From positions 1 through 64,000 of the forward strand of contig NZ_JAUXMX010000007.1 of assembly GCF_030683065.1 (NCBI RefSeq): 64,000 nt of DNA. The letters are read 5' to 3'. Position numbers and translations under genes: made by a program. Position 1 is the first letter of the stretch. Every line of letters begins with the position of its first letter. A model generated the notes under the pieces. That model did no database searches. It was not told the DNA's origin and saw only the letters and a program-made list of their open reading frames with translations. This document shows, one piece after another, positions 41,990 through 51,963 of this stretch. This DNA comes from Pseudomonas sp. GTDB lineage: Bacteria; Pseudomonadota; Gammaproteobacteria; Pseudomonadales; Pseudomonadaceae.

Positions 41990-42639
41990 GACTGCGGTTC
42001 CTTTTCGGGCAGCGGGGCGCCGACGGCGCGTAGACAGAAGGTGACCAGGCCCTGGCTGACTTCACTCAGGCTCAGGGCGGGATAACCCGCTTCGCGGGCG
42101 GCGCGAGCGGGGGGCGACAAGGGCCCGACCAGGGCTTCGGCGATAGCGCCGACCAGGCAGGCGGCGGTCAGGCTGAGATGGCTGACGCGAAAAACGCCTG
42201 CCGCGTTACCTTGCTCGAGCAACTCGCCGAACGACTCGGCATAGGCCTCGCGGTAGAGCAGGCGCTGCTCGTCGACCTGCGGCTCGACCGGCTCGGCGAT
42301 CAAGGCAAAGGCCAGGCGCCGGCTGTGCCAGGCGCGTGCGGCAAATTGCTGCAAGCCGGCCGCCAGACGTTCAGCGGGCGACCCCGGCCCGCGCAGGGTC
42401 TGCAGCAGCGCCTCAAGTTCGCCCTGACTGGCAAGCGCAAAGACTTCCGCGGCCAATTCGCCCTTGTTGTGAAAGTGGCGGTACAGGCTGCCGGTGGCGA
42501 TACCCACGTCCTCGGCCAGCGCCTGCATGGTCAGGGCGGCAAACCCGCCCTCGGCAACCCGCGCCAGGGCACTGGCGAGGATTCGCTCACGTAGCGCCTG
42601 GTCACGGTCGATACGCAGGGCGGTGGTGCGATAAGCCAT
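41986..42639 (-). CDS. TetR/AcrR-family regulator
   Basis: A 217-residue TetR-type repressor. The HTH (about residues 15-65) reads ALTMQALAEDVGIATGSLYRHFHNKGELAAEV. The C-terminal ligand domain is helical. The 3' end overlaps the acyl-CoA dehydrogenase start by four bases, so the two form an operon; control of acyl-CoA metabolism is inferred. Confidence 0.9.
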   Translation of the reverse strand: MAYRTTALRIDRDQALRERILASALARVAEGGFAALTMQALAEDVGIATGSLYRHFHNKGELAAEVFALASQGELEALLQTLRGPGSPAERLAAGLQQFAARAWHSRRLAFALIAEPVEPQVDEQRLLYREAYAESFGELLEQGNAAGVFRVSHLSLTAACLVGAIAEALVGPLSPPARAAREAGYPALSLSEVSQGLVTFCLRAVGAPLPEKEPQS

Positions 42640-42770
42640 GATCTGAATCCTGGTTCACCAATTTAACTCAGTGAATCATGCTTCAGCGTGTGCACAAAGG
42701 GGCATATCGGCCAAGAGCGAGGGCTGGGGCCGAGGCTTGGAATGATTGTTGCGGTGACACCGGCGCGGAG

Positions 42771-42816
42771 GGTGCGCCGTACCTGGTGCGCACAACGCAC
42801 CCTACGCAGGCCCGCC
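42771..42816. repeat. Two joined GTGCGCAC palindromes
   Basis: GGTGCGCC-GT-ACC is followed by GGTGCGCACAACGCACCCTACG, in the gap between the tetR start and the ladS stop. Confidence 0.65.
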
Positions 42817-42853
42817 GCCGCTGCCTGAGCAATGAATAGTGCGAGACGGCAGA

Positions 42854-45235
42854 CTAGCCTGGACGGCACAACACCCAGCCATGCAGCAAACCGCGCAATA
42901 CTTCGAACTTCAAGGGTTTGGCCAGGTAATCATTCATACCGGCCGCCAGGCAGCGTTCGCGGTCGCCGCTATGACTGTGGGCCGTGATTGCCAGGACGGG
43001 CACCTCGGCACAGCCCGCCAAGGTGCGTAACGCACGGCAGGTGGCAAAACCGTCCATCACCGGCATCTGACAATCCAGCAGAACCGCATCGACCGACTCA
43101 CGCTGCAGCACCTTGAGCGCCTCGGCGCCATTGCCGGCGCAACGTACGCGGTAGCCGAGCTTAAGCAGCATGCCGCGGATCACTAACTGGTTGATCAGGT
43201 TATCCTCGACCACCAGCACGGTGCACTGCTCGGGACGGCGCACGGCCTGAGCATGCGTTATCGATGCAAGTGAGGGTTGCACGACCACCGGGCGCGGCAG
43301 GGTCAGCGGCACATGTAACTGGAAACAGCTGCCCTGGCCCGGCTGCGACTCATGGCTGAGGCTGCCGCCTTGCAGATCAACCAACTGCCGACAGATTGCC
43401 AGGCCGATCCCCAGACCACCGTACTCACGGGTCATCGAGCCATCCAGCTGATGGAAGCGCTGATACAACCCAGCCTCCTGCGGCACGCTAAACCCCACGC
43501 CAGTGTCGATCACCTCAATGCTCAGCGGCAGGCTATCGGGCCGAGTGCCGGCGCGCCTGATACGCAATCGAACCTCGCCGCGAGCGGTGAACTTGATGGC
43601 GTTATCGAGCAAATAGCCGATGCTCTGCGCTAGCTTGCCGGCATCGCCTTCGAGGGTATCGGGCAGGCTTTCATCCAGTTCCATAATAAAACGCAGCCCC
43701 TTGTCTTCGGCGTGCGGCGCATGCTGCGCGCGCAGGCCGTCAAGCAGCCCGCGCAGGCTGAAGGGCTGCCGCTGCGGATAGAGCTTTCCAGCCTGTAGTT
43801 CGCTGAGGACGAGGATGTCATTGACCATACGCATCATGTCGCGCGCCGAACTGGCGGCGGTCGCTTGGTATTGCGCCAGCTCGGCGTCCAGGCTGACCGT
43901 TTGCATCAACTCCAGCGAACCAATCACGCCGTTCATCGGCGTGCGCAGCTCGTGGGTGACAGTGGCGAGAAACTCGTCCTTGAGCCGGTTGCTGTTGGCC
44001 AGTTGCTGGTTCAGTGCTTCCAGCTTGCGCCCGCTATCCTGAAGAATCCGCGCGCGCTCCTCCTTCATCGCGTTAATCCGGTCGGCCAGGGCCAGCGATA
44101 GCAAGCCGACCTCCAGCGCCGAGCCGATCTGACTGGCATACATGGTCAGGAATACATTGGGCAGGTAGCCAAGCACCATCAGGCTGTTGATCGCCCCGCC
44201 GAGCAGAAAAGCGCTCCAGGCGATGATGAAGTAGCGCGCCACCCCCATGCCCCGCAGCCAGGCAAGAACCCCGGCGACGAAGATCACCACAGTGAACAGC
44301 AATGCCAAGTAGGTGGCCAGGCGCAGCGACAGCGCGTAGCTGACGGTCAGCGCCAGGACCATCACCCCGACACCGCTGGCCATCATCAGCAGCAGCGTGC
44401 GGTCGACCCAGGGACTGTGTGCGGCGGTATGCAGAAAACTGCGCGCAAACTGGCAGCCGAACAGCGCTGCCGAGCCAATCAGAAAGGGCGTTGCGGTATT
44501 CGCCCACCAAGGGTTATTCGGCCAGAAATACTCGATACCGGCACCGTTGACCGACACCTGATAAAGGCCGAACGACGCAATATAAAGAATGTAATAGAGG
44601 TAGCTGGCATCCCTGACGCTGAGAAAGATGAACAGGTTGTAGATCAGCATCACCAGCAGCACGCCGTAAATGATGCCCAGTACATAGTTGCGCGCGGGCT
44701 GCTCTTCTAAATAAGCATTGGGCGCCCACAGACTCAGCGGCGCCTGGATCGAGCCCTGGCTTTGCAGGCGCAGATAGACGCGCTGCGGCTGGTAAGGCTG
44801 CAGGTCCAGCTCAAACAGGTAGTTGTGGTGTTTGATCTGTCGACTGGCGAATGGCAGCGAGTCGCCGGTCCGCTGCGCCAGCTGGAATGTGCCTTGGGCG
44901 TCCGGCAGATACAGATCCAGCTGATCCAGCGGCGGGTAGGCCAGTTCCAACAACCACGAGCGCGCCCCGTCCGAGCGCTGCGGCCGGTACTCCAGATCCA
45001 GACGCAGCCAGAATACCGAACGCGAATACCCCGCATTTAGTACCGGCTTGTGATGTTGACGAAAACTCGACTGCAGGGCCGACGAGGTGATCTCATCGAT
45101 AGTCGCATCGCCGCGCACATCCTCGAACACATGCATGACCTGGCCAAGCGGCAGCATGCGGGTATGCTCATCGAGCACCACGGCAGAGGCGCACAGCGGC
45201 CAAACTGCGAACAGCAGAATCAGGAGGTAACGCAT
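42854..45235 (-). CDS. ladS: Hybrid sensor histidine kinase LadS
   Basis: A 793-residue hybrid kinase with the LadS architecture and genome position (next to thiD, as PA3974 is in PAO1). Order: signal peptide (1-18), periplasmic 7TMR-DISM sensor (about 20-180), seven membrane helices (about 185-390), HisKA with phospho-His428 in THELRTPMNG, HATPase (N box DNAIKF, G boxes DTGVGF and GLGIGLA) and a receiver with phospho-Asp721 in LLDCQMPVMDG. In P. aeruginosa LadS feeds the Gac/Rsm pathway and promotes biofilm growth, responding to calcium. Function here is inferred by orthology. Confidence 0.87.
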   Translation of the reverse strand: MRYLLILLFAVWPLCASAVVLDEHTRMLPLGQVMHVFEDVRGDATIDEITSSALQSSFRQHHKPVLNAGYSRSVFWLRLDLEYRPQRSDGARSWLLELAYPPLDQLDLYLPDAQGTFQLAQRTGDSLPFASRQIKHHNYLFELDLQPYQPQRVYLRLQSQGSIQAPLSLWAPNAYLEEQPARNYVLGIIYGVLLVMLIYNLFIFLSVRDASYLYYILYIASFGLYQVSVNGAGIEYFWPNNPWWANTATPFLIGSAALFGCQFARSFLHTAAHSPWVDRTLLLMMASGVGVMVLALTVSYALSLRLATYLALLFTVVIFVAGVLAWLRGMGVARYFIIAWSAFLLGGAINSLMVLGYLPNVFLTMYASQIGSALEVGLLSLALADRINAMKEERARILQDSGRKLEALNQQLANSNRLKDEFLATVTHELRTPMNGVIGSLELMQTVSLDAELAQYQATAASSARDMMRMVNDILVLSELQAGKLYPQRQPFSLRGLLDGLRAQHAPHAEDKGLRFIMELDESLPDTLEGDAGKLAQSIGYLLDNAIKFTARGEVRLRIRRAGTRPDSLPLSIEVIDTGVGFSVPQEAGLYQRFHQLDGSMTREYGGLGIGLAICRQLVDLQGGSLSHESQPGQGSCFQLHVPLTLPRPVVVQPSLASITHAQAVRRPEQCTVLVVEDNLINQLVIRGMLLKLGYRVRCAGNGAEALKVLQRESVDAVLLDCQMPVMDGFATCRALRTLAGCAEVPVLAITAHSHSGDRERCLAAGMNDYLAKPLKFEVLRGLLHGWVLCRPG

Positions 45236-45738
45236 GCGGCCCCACGAAGGCAAAGTCGAATAATGTCGGGATGCGTCACCGAGCCCTGCTCCCTTTACTG
45301 ACGCAACCTCGCCTACCCGGTTATTTGAGTGGCAGCCACTCTAGCACAGGCTTTGCGAGGCGAAACGCCGGCCGATGGATAGATTCTGGACAGGTCGTAA
45401 CAGGCCCCGAAACCCGCACCGACAACCAACGGCTATAGCCTCATCGAGCACCAAACCATAACCGTAGGCATGCTCGAAATCACGCGCCGCCGCGAACATA
45501 TCGAGCGCCGCCGCGAGACTGGCGCGCGGGATTAGCGGCAAGCCGCGCGGAGCATGCATAACGGGGCTTAATGCGCCTGATTGCCCCGCAGGGCAACGTC
45601 AGGACCGTGCGCTTGCAGAGTCGGCCGCACTCGGCGAGCGTCTTTTCATCGTTCATCACTGCAGCCTGACGGATTGACGTCAGCGCCGTGCATTCCCCGC
45701 GATTCAATCTGGCCGGTTTAATGCTAAGCTCGCGCACC
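45236..45738. other. Gap of 503 bases between ladS and thiD
   Basis: Divergent intergenic region, unusually long for this segment. No RNA gene or riboswitch is recognised. A minus-strand frame of 72 codons (45341-45559) has a protein-like middle (LIPRASLAAALDMFAAARDF) but no known relative and no good start site; it could be a decayed gene. Confidence 0.45.
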
Positions 45739-46533
45739 ATGAAAATGCCTACTTCCCGCCCCGTAGTGCTCTGCTTGTCCGGCCATGACCCAAGTGGTGG
45801 CGCTGGCCTGCAAGCCGATATCGAAGCCCTGCTCGCGCAAGGCTGCCACGCCGCCCCAACGGTAACCGCACTGACCGTGCAGGACACGGTGAACGTCTCC
45901 GACTTCCGCGTACTTGATCGTGAGTGGGTGTTGGCGCAAGCCAATGCGGTGATCGCCGATCTGCCGGTAGAAGCCGTCAAGCTGGGCATGCTCGGCTCGG
46001 TTGAGATGGTCGAGACCGTGCTAGAGATCATGCACAAGCTGCCGGGCATTGCGCTGGTATGCGACCCGGTCTTGCGCGCAGGCGGCGGCGGCGCCCTGGG
46101 CAAGGATGAAGTCGGCTACGCCATGCGCGAACGCCTGTTTCCCGTCGCCACCATCGCCACGCCAAATCTGCCCGAAGCGCGCATTCTCGCCGAGCTGCCG
46201 GACGGCACCGCCGATGAATGCGCGGAAAAGCTTCTACCTTATATCCAGTACCTGCTGATCACCGGTGGCCATGGCGATGAACATCAGGTGCATAACCGCC
46301 TGTATTGCCGCGACGGCAGCCGTCATACCTTCACCTGCCAACGCCTGCCGGGCAGCTACCACGGCTCAGGTTGCACCCTGGCCAGCGCCTTGGCCGGTCG
46401 CCTGGCTCTCGGCCAGGAACTGGTCAGCGCCGTGCAGTTCGCCCTCGATTACACCTGGCGCACCCTGCGCGACGCCGAGCAACCCGGCCACGGCCAGTAC
46501 ATCCCGCGTCGCCTGCCCCTGGACTTATCCTGA
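45739..46533 (+). CDS. thiD: Hydroxymethylpyrimidine/phosphomethylpyrimidine kinase
   Basis: A 264-residue ribokinase-fold enzyme that phosphorylates HMP-P to HMP-PP in thiamine synthesis. SGHDPSGGAGLQADIEAL binds substrate, LGMLGS follows, DPVLRAGGG is the anion motif region, and GSGCTLASAL supplies the catalytic cysteine-loop/aspartate area in modified form. Start ATG 45739 gives the family N-terminus; the ribosome-binding site is weak. thiE follows after 27 bases. Confidence 0.9.
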   Translation: MKMPTSRPVVLCLSGHDPSGGAGLQADIEALLAQGCHAAPTVTALTVQDTVNVSDFRVLDREWVLAQANAVIADLPVEAVKLGMLGSVEMVETVLEIMHKLPGIALVCDPVLRAGGGGALGKDEVGYAMRERLFPVATIATPNLPEARILAELPDGTADECAEKLLPYIQYLLITGGHGDEHQVHNRLYCRDGSRHTFTCQRLPGSYHGSGCTLASALAGRLALGQELVSAVQFALDYTWRTLRDAEQPGHGQYIPRRLPLDLS

Positions 46534-46560
46534 TGAACTGCCGCTGATGGAGAGCCGTCG

Positions 46561-47190
46561 ATGAAACTGCGTGGTCTGTATGCCATCACCGACAGCCAAC
46601 TGCTGGCTGACGGCAAGCTGTTGCCTTACGCCGAAGCGGCGCTGAAAGGCGGCGCCATCCTCCTGCAATACCGCGACAAGTCCAGCGACGACGCACGCCG
46701 CCTGCGCCAGGCCGAAGCCCTGCGCGAGCTGTGCAATCGCTACGGCGCCGGACTGATCGTCAACGACGACGCTGAACTGGCCGCACGCCTGGGCGTCGGC
46801 CTGCACCTGGGGCAGAGCGACGGCTCGCTGTCCGTCGCCCGCGCCTTGCTCGGCCGTCAGGCGATCATCGGTGGCACCTGCCATGCACAGCTGGAGCTGG
46901 CCGAGGCTGCTGCCAAGGAAGGCGCCAGCTATGTTGCCTTCGGTCGCTTCTTCGATTCCAACACCAAGCCTGGCGCGCCCAGCGCCACGCTCGAACTGCT
47001 GGATGAGGCAAAGAGTCGCATCAACCTGCCAATTGTCGCCATCGGCGGCGTGACCCTGGACAATGCCGGCCTGCTGATCGCGCACGGCGCCAGCATGGTG
47101 GCAGTAATCCACGCGCTGTTTGCTGCCGATTCGGCAGCCGAAGTCGAGCGCCGCGCGCGTGCCTTCAGCGCCCTGTTCGCCACTCATTAA
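46561..47190 (+). CDS. thiE: Thiamine-phosphate synthase
   Basis: A 209-residue TIM-barrel enzyme joining HMP-PP and thiazole phosphate to form thiamine phosphate. Substrate and phosphate motifs are visible: [38 protein letters not shown] and [10 protein letters not shown]. It sits in an operon-like order thiD, thiE, hemL, giving the cell two consecutive thiamine steps. No thiamine riboswitch precedes the operon. Confidence 0.93.
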   Translation: MKLRGLYAITDSQLLADGKLLPYAEAALKGGAILLQYRDKSSDDARRLRQAEALRELCNRYGAGLIVNDDAELAARLGVGLHLGQSDGSLSVARALLGRQAIIGGTCHAQLELAEAAAKEGASYVAFGRFFDSNTKPGAPSATLELLDEAKSRINLPIVAIGGVTLDNAGLLIAHGASMVAVIHALFAADSAAEVERRARAFSALFATH

Positions 47191-47198
47191 CTGATTTA

Positions 47199-47219
47199 CG
47201 GGGCGGCCCGCTCGCCCCG
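47199..47219. terminator. Possible weak hairpin between thiE and hemL
   Basis: CGGGGCG (47199-47205) pairs with CGCCCCG (47213-47219), followed by the AT-rich ATTAAATATTTG. It may lower read-through into hemL. Confidence 0.4.
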
Positions 47220-47243
47220 ATTAAATATTTGAGAGACCCTGCC

Positions 47244-48533
47244 ATGTCCCGTTCCGAAATCCTCTTCGCCCACGCCCAGAAGCACATCCCCGGCGGCGTC
47301 AACTCGCCGGTGCGCGCCTTCAAGAGCGTTGGTGGCACGCCGCTGTTCTTCAAGCATGCGGCCGGCGCCTATATCACCGATGAGGATGACAAGCGCTACG
47401 TGGACTACGTCGGTTCCTGGGGCCCGATGATTCTTGGCCACAGCCACCCCGACGTACTCGACGCCGTGCGTCGTCAGCTGGAGCACGGCCTGTCCTATGG
47501 CGCGCCAACCGCCATGGAAACCGAGATGGCCGACCTGGTCTGCGCCATGGTGCCCTCCATGGAGATGGTGCGCATGGTCAGCTCCGGCACCGAAGCGACC
47601 ATGAGCGCGATCCGCCTGGCGCGCGGCTTCACCGGTCGCGACAGCATCATCAAGTTTGAAGGCTGCTACCACGGTCACTCCGACAGCCTGCTGGTGAAGG
47701 CCGGTTCCGGCCTGTTGACCCAAGGCGTACCGAGTTCCGCCGGGGTGCCGGCAGATTTCGCCAAACACACCCTGACCCTGCCGTTCAACGACCTCAAAGC
47801 TGTCGCACAGATGCTCGCCGAGGTCGGCCAGGACGTTGCCTGCATCATCGTCGAGCCAGTGGCTGGCAACATGAATTGCGTGCCACCGGCTCCGGGCTTC
47901 CTCGAAGGCCTGCGCGAACAATGCGACAAGCATGGCGTGGTACTGATCTTCGACGAAGTGATGACCGGCTTTCGCGTGGCACTCGGCGGTGCCCAGGCGC
48001 ATTACGGCGTGACCCCGGACTTGACCACCTTCGGCAAGATCATTGGCGGCGGCATGCCGGTCGGCTGTTTTGGCGGCAAACGCGAGATCATGCACTGCAT
48101 CGCCCCGCTCGGCCCGGTCTACCAGGCCGGCACCCTGTCAGGCAACCCGCTGGCCATGGCCGCCGGCCTGACCACCCTGAAGCTGATCAGCCGCCCGGGC
48201 TTTCATGCCGAGCTGAGCGATTACACCGCCTGCATGCTGCAGGGCCTACAGGATCGCGCCGATGCCGCCGGCATCCCCTTCGTCACCACTCAGGCGGGCG
48301 GCATGTTCGGCCTGTACTTCAGCGGTGCTGATGACATCGTCACCTTTGAAGACGTGATGAGCAGCGATGCCGAGCGCTTCAAGCGCTTCTTCCACCTGAT
48401 GCTGGACGGCGGCGTCTATCTGGCCCCTAGTGCCTTTGAAGCCGGCTTCACCTCCATCGCTCATGGCCAGACGGAGCTCGCGATCACCCTGGACGCCGCC
48501 GAGCGCGCCTTCGCCGAGCTGAAAAAAATCTGA
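47244..48533 (+). CDS. hemL: Glutamate-1-semialdehyde 2,1-aminomutase
   Basis: A 429-residue PLP enzyme that converts glutamate-1-semialdehyde to 5-aminolevulinate, the first committed tetrapyrrole precursor. The PLP lysine is in [33 protein letters not shown] and [11 protein letters not shown] line the cofactor site. ATG 47244 with GAGAGA upstream is used. The stop overlaps the next gene's start. Confidence 0.95.
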   Translation: MSRSEILFAHAQKHIPGGVNSPVRAFKSVGGTPLFFKHAAGAYITDEDDKRYVDYVGSWGPMILGHSHPDVLDAVRRQLEHGLSYGAPTAMETEMADLVCAMVPSMEMVRMVSSGTEATMSAIRLARGFTGRDSIIKFEGCYHGHSDSLLVKAGSGLLTQGVPSSAGVPADFAKHTLTLPFNDLKAVAQMLAEVGQDVACIIVEPVAGNMNCVPPAPGFLEGLREQCDKHGVVLIFDEVMTGFRVALGGAQAHYGVTPDLTTFGKIIGGGMPVGCFGGKREIMHCIAPLGPVYQAGTLSGNPLAMAAGLTTLKLISRPGFHAELSDYTACMLQGLQDRADAAGIPFVTTQAGGMFGLYFSGADDIVTFEDVMSSDAERFKRFFHLMLDGGVYLAPSAFEAGFTSIAHGQTELAITLDAAERAFAELKKI

Positions 48534-49189
48534 TGCAGTACAGCACGCTCCTGTCCGGCGGCATACTGGCGCTCGCCTGCCTTGCCTGCGCCCTGCTCAT
48601 CGGCAAAGCGCGCAAGGGTTACGGTGAAGCCGATCAGCCGGCGCTGTTCTGCGCCCTGCTCGGCTTTATTATGGCGGCGGCGGCAGCCGGCGCCGGGGTT
48701 ATGAGCCTTGCCGGCGACCCGAGCTGGCAGGCAGCCCAATTGTGGCTGAGCCAGGCCAATAGCTTCCTCGGCTTGCCGCTGCTCGGCGTGGCGGCCCTGA
48801 CCCTAGGCCGCGGCTGGGCCTGGAGCCGACCGAACTGGGGCCGCGTGGTGCTCGGGCTGTGCGCCTTTTTCGAGCTATTCCGGCAGATGAACCTGCTCGA
48901 CGATTACCACCTGCTACTCAACCTGGCGACCCTGTTACTGATTGTTTATGCCGGCGCCGTACAATGGCCGCGACGCACACCGGCATTCGCCGCACTGGCT
49001 GCGGTCAGCCTGTTTTTACTGGCCGACCTGGCTATCGACGGCGACGGCTTTATCGGTCCGCTACGGCGCATCGACCTGCTGCATGCCGTGCTGACCCCGG
49101 CCTACCCTATACTGGCGTGGTTGCTGCTGAGCCTGCCGGGCAGTACCGACGATTGCGCCAACCGAGAAAACTCGGTAAAGACTTTGTAA
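48533..49189 (+). CDS. Hypothetical multi-pass membrane protein
   Basis: A 218-residue protein with about six or seven hydrophobic segments (LLSGGILALACLACALLIG, FCALLGFIMAAAAAGAGVM, VVLGLCAFFELF and others). It overlaps hemL by one base (TGATG) and is thus translated from the same message. Position corresponds to PA3978 of PAO1 as I recall. No known function. Confidence 0.8.
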   Translation: MQYSTLLSGGILALACLACALLIGKARKGYGEADQPALFCALLGFIMAAAAAGAGVMSLAGDPSWQAAQLWLSQANSFLGLPLLGVAALTLGRGWAWSRPNWGRVVLGLCAFFELFRQMNLLDDYHLLLNLATLLLIVYAGAVQWPRRTPAFAALAAVSLFLLADLAIDGDGFIGPLRRIDLLHAVLTPAYPILAWLLLSLPGSTDDCANRENSVKTL

Positions 49190-49281
49190 GAACGCCACTG
49201 CTTATTTCATAATGCCAACGCCGACCCACCTTGTCGGCCTGGCGCTACGCCAGTACTGCTTCCTGAGGCACACGGATTTCC

Positions 49282-49830
49282 ATGACTTGCACCGGCCGCA
49301 CCCTATCGCTGGGCTGCCTGCTGCTTCTTCTGCCGCTATTCGCGCTAGCAGGCGGTAACACCCTGCTGATCCCCGCAACCGGCAGTTGCTCGCTGAACAC
49401 CTCACCCGAAGACCTGCCCGACGCACTAGCCGCCTGCCAGCAAGCCGCACAGAACGGTGACCCGCAAGCCGAATACGAATTGGGTGAGTTCTTTTACGAC
49501 GGCCAGCGCGCGCCGCGCGACCTGGTACAAGCGCTCGACTGGTTCGAGCAGGCCTCACTGCAGGGTCATGCCCAAGCGCAATACCGCCTGGGCATGATGT
49601 TCTTCCGCGGTGAAGGCGTGCCCGCAAACAATGTGCAGGCGTTTATCGTGCTGAAAATGGCGGCGGTGAATGGCTCAGATGAAGCCATGGACAGCGCCGA
49701 TCTGGTTTCCGAGCGCATGCAGCGCGAGGAACTGGAAATTGCCAGTCAGGTACTCGGCGAAATATTCCGCAACTATCTGCTCGAACTGCAGGCCGCCGAC
49801 GGCCAATCACCGTTCGCACCGCTGCCGTAG
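49282..49830 (+). CDS. Exported Sel1-repeat protein
   Basis: A 182-residue protein with a signal peptide (about 1-23, LLLLLPLFALAGG) and two Sel1-like repeats: PQAEYELGEFFYDGQRAPRD and AQAQYRLGMMFFRGEGVPAN. These form helical hairpins that bind other proteins. Probably periplasmic; partner unknown. It is downstream of the hemL operon and convergent with the DUF1820 gene. Confidence 0.85.
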   Translation: MTCTGRTLSLGCLLLLLPLFALAGGNTLLIPATGSCSLNTSPEDLPDALAACQQAAQNGDPQAEYELGEFFYDGQRAPRDLVQALDWFEQASLQGHAQAQYRLGMMFFRGEGVPANNVQAFIVLKMAAVNGSDEAMDSADLVSERMQREELEIASQVLGEIFRNYLLELQAADGQSPFAPLP

Positions 49831-49952
49831 GGTGGCCTCCCCAAGGATGGCCACGAAGGGTTTTCCAGCGCACGGCTTTAAACAGTGCACTGACGCAGGA
49901 CGGTGGATGTAAAAAGCGACATCCACCCAGCGACCTCGAACCAGCTGAACCG

Positions 49953-50276
49953 CTACTTATCAGGCATCGGCATAGGGAACGGCATGACGTTGCCACCGCC
50001 CTTGGCTTCGCTAATTTTTGGCGTGCCCAGACGCTCGACTTCGTCGATGCGGATGATCGAGTTCATGGGCAGAAAGCTGCGCACCACGCCATCGAACTGG
50101 GCCTTGAGCTTCTCTTCGCTGGGGTCGACCACCACTTGGGTTCGCTCGCCGAAGACAAACTCCTCTACCTCCAGGAAGCCCCACAGATCGCTCTGAAAGA
50201 TCTGCTTGGCGTACATTTCGTACACCTGGCCCTGGTTGAGGAAAATCACCTTATAGATGGGTTCGCGCTTGCTCAT
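49953..50276 (-). CDS. DUF1820 protein
   Basis: A 107-residue protein matching DUF1820: IYKVIFLNQGQVYEMYAKQI, LWGFLEVEEFVFGE and MNSIIRIDEVERLG. Small, soluble and probably with an SH3-like barrel; function unknown. ATG 50276 is the family start; the frame to 50321 is rejected. Divergent from miaB, in the same place as PA3979 in PAO1. Confidence 0.9.
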   Translation of the reverse strand: MSKREPIYKVIFLNQGQVYEMYAKQIFQSDLWGFLEVEEFVFGERTQVVVDPSEEKLKAQFDGVVRSFLPMNSIIRIDEVERLGTPKISEAKGGGNVMPFPMPMPDK

Positions 50277-50466
50277 GGATGGCGTTCTGGACTGGGAGGA
50301 AAATAAGAGGGCGCAAATCATAGCACAGCCACCGGGCAGGCAATGCCAGCAGCTGGTCAGGCTTCACGCTACCCGACTACGGACACTTAACTGCGACAGC
50401 GCCGCTAGGAACCCAGCCGTTCGGCCACTATAATGCGTGGTTATTCGAATAACCCCTTGAGTGAGC

Positions 50467-51798
50467 ATGACCAAGAAGCTTTATATCGAAACCCACGGCT
50501 GCCAGATGAACGAGTACGACAGCTCGCGCATGGTCGATTTGCTGGGCGAACATCAAGCCCTGGAAGTCACCGCACGCGCTGAAGATGCTGACGTGATCCT
50601 GCTCAACACCTGCTCCATTCGCGAAAGAGCGCAGGACAAGGTGTTCTCCCAGCTTGGTCGTTGGCGCGAGCTGAAACTGGCCAATCCCAACCTGATAATC
50701 GGCGTCGGCGGTTGCGTAGCCAGCCAGGAAGGCGCGGCGATCCGCGACCGCGCGCCCTATGTCGACGTAGTCTTCGGCCCGCAGACCCTGCATCGCCTGC
50801 CGGAAATGATCGCCGCTGTGCGCAGCACCAAGTTGCCGCAAGTGGACATTTCCTTCCCCGAGATCGAAAAATTCGACCGCCTGCCTGAACCGCGGGTCGA
50901 CGGCCCAAGCGCCTACGTTTCGGTCATGGAAGGTTGCAGCAAGTACTGCACTTTCTGCGTGGTGCCCTACACCCGCGGCGAAGAGGTCAGCCGCCCACTG
51001 GCCGATGTGCTGGCCGAAGTGCTGCACCTGGCCGAAAATGGCGTGCGCGAAGTGACCCTGCTTGGCCAGAACGTCAACGGCTACCGCGGCGCCACTCCGG
51101 AAGGCCAACTCGCCGATTTCGCCGAACTGCTCTACGCCGTGGCCACCATCGACGGCGTCGACCGCATTCGCTACACCACCAGCCACCCGCTGGAGTTCTC
51201 CGATGCGCTGATTCAGGCCCATGCCGAGATCCCCAAGCTGGTGAAATACCTGCATTTACCTGTGCAGTCTGGCTCCGACCGCATTCTCGCCGGCATGAAA
51301 CGGGGCCACACGGCACTCGAATACAAGTCCCGCATCCGCAAGCTGCGCGCCGCGGTGCCGGACATCCTGATCAGCACGGACTTCATCATCGGCTTCCCCG
51401 GCGAAACCGAGAAAGACTTCGAGCAGACCATGAAACTGGTCGAGGACGTCGGCTTCGACTTCGGTTATTCATTCATTTACAGCGCGCGCCCCGGCACCCC
51501 GGCGGCAGAGCTGAGCGATGACACCCCGGAAGAGCTTAAAAAGCAGCGCCTGGCGATCCTGCAGCAGCGCATCAGCCAGCAAGGCGCCGAAAACAGCCGG
51601 CGCATGGTCGGTACCGTGCAGCGCATTCTGGTCAGCGACTACTCGAAGAAGGACCCGGGCATGCTCCAGGGCCGTACCGAGAGCAACCGGGTGGTCAACT
51701 TCCGCACCGACAACCCGCGCCTGATCGGCCAATTCGTCGACGTGCATATCGACGACGCCCAACCCAATTCGCTGCGTGGCAGCCTGCTTGGCGAGTGA
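50467..51798 (+). CDS. miaB: tRNA-2-methylthio-N6-dimethylallyladenosine synthase
   Basis: A 443-residue radical SAM methylthiotransferase that converts i6A37 to ms2i6A37 in tRNAs reading UNN codons. Auxiliary-cluster cysteines lie in [21 protein letters not shown] and [10 protein letters not shown]; the radical SAM cysteines are in CSKYCTFC. The TRAM domain is at the C-terminus (from about residue 370). The ATG at 50467 is used over a GTG two codons upstream. Confidence 0.95.
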   Translation: MTKKLYIETHGCQMNEYDSSRMVDLLGEHQALEVTARAEDADVILLNTCSIRERAQDKVFSQLGRWRELKLANPNLIIGVGGCVASQEGAAIRDRAPYVDVVFGPQTLHRLPEMIAAVRSTKLPQVDISFPEIEKFDRLPEPRVDGPSAYVSVMEGCSKYCTFCVVPYTRGEEVSRPLADVLAEVLHLAENGVREVTLLGQNVNGYRGATPEGQLADFAELLYAVATIDGVDRIRYTTSHPLEFSDALIQAHAEIPKLVKYLHLPVQSGSDRILAGMKRGHTALEYKSRIRKLRAAVPDILISTDFIIGFPGETEKDFEQTMKLVEDVGFDFGYSFIYSARPGTPAAELSDDTPEELKKQRLAILQQRISQQGAENSRRMVGTVQRILVSDYSKKDPGMLQGRTESNRVVNFRTDNPRLIGQFVDVHIDDAQPNSLRGSLLGE

Positions 51799-51963
51799 CC
51801 GGGCGCTGACGCAACTCCATGGCCCAGCAGGGTGCGCCGCGCGCGCCCTGCCCAGGCTATCCGCAGGCGATGCTAAAGTCGCAACAGCCCGGGCTTTCCC
51901 ACGCGCACGCCTGGCGTTATTCTTCGTATCATCAACCAGCCGACTGGCGGCCATTAAACGACC

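Noticed and set aside
40520..42085. 521-codon plus-strand open frame opposite the acyl-CoA dehydrogenase gene
   Set aside because: High-GC antisense shadow of a well supported gene, with low-complexity His/Gln/Gly-rich translation.
45341..45559. 72-codon minus-strand frame between ladS and thiD
   Set aside because: Protein-like in part, but no known relative and no ribosome-binding site; kept only as a note in the gap entry.
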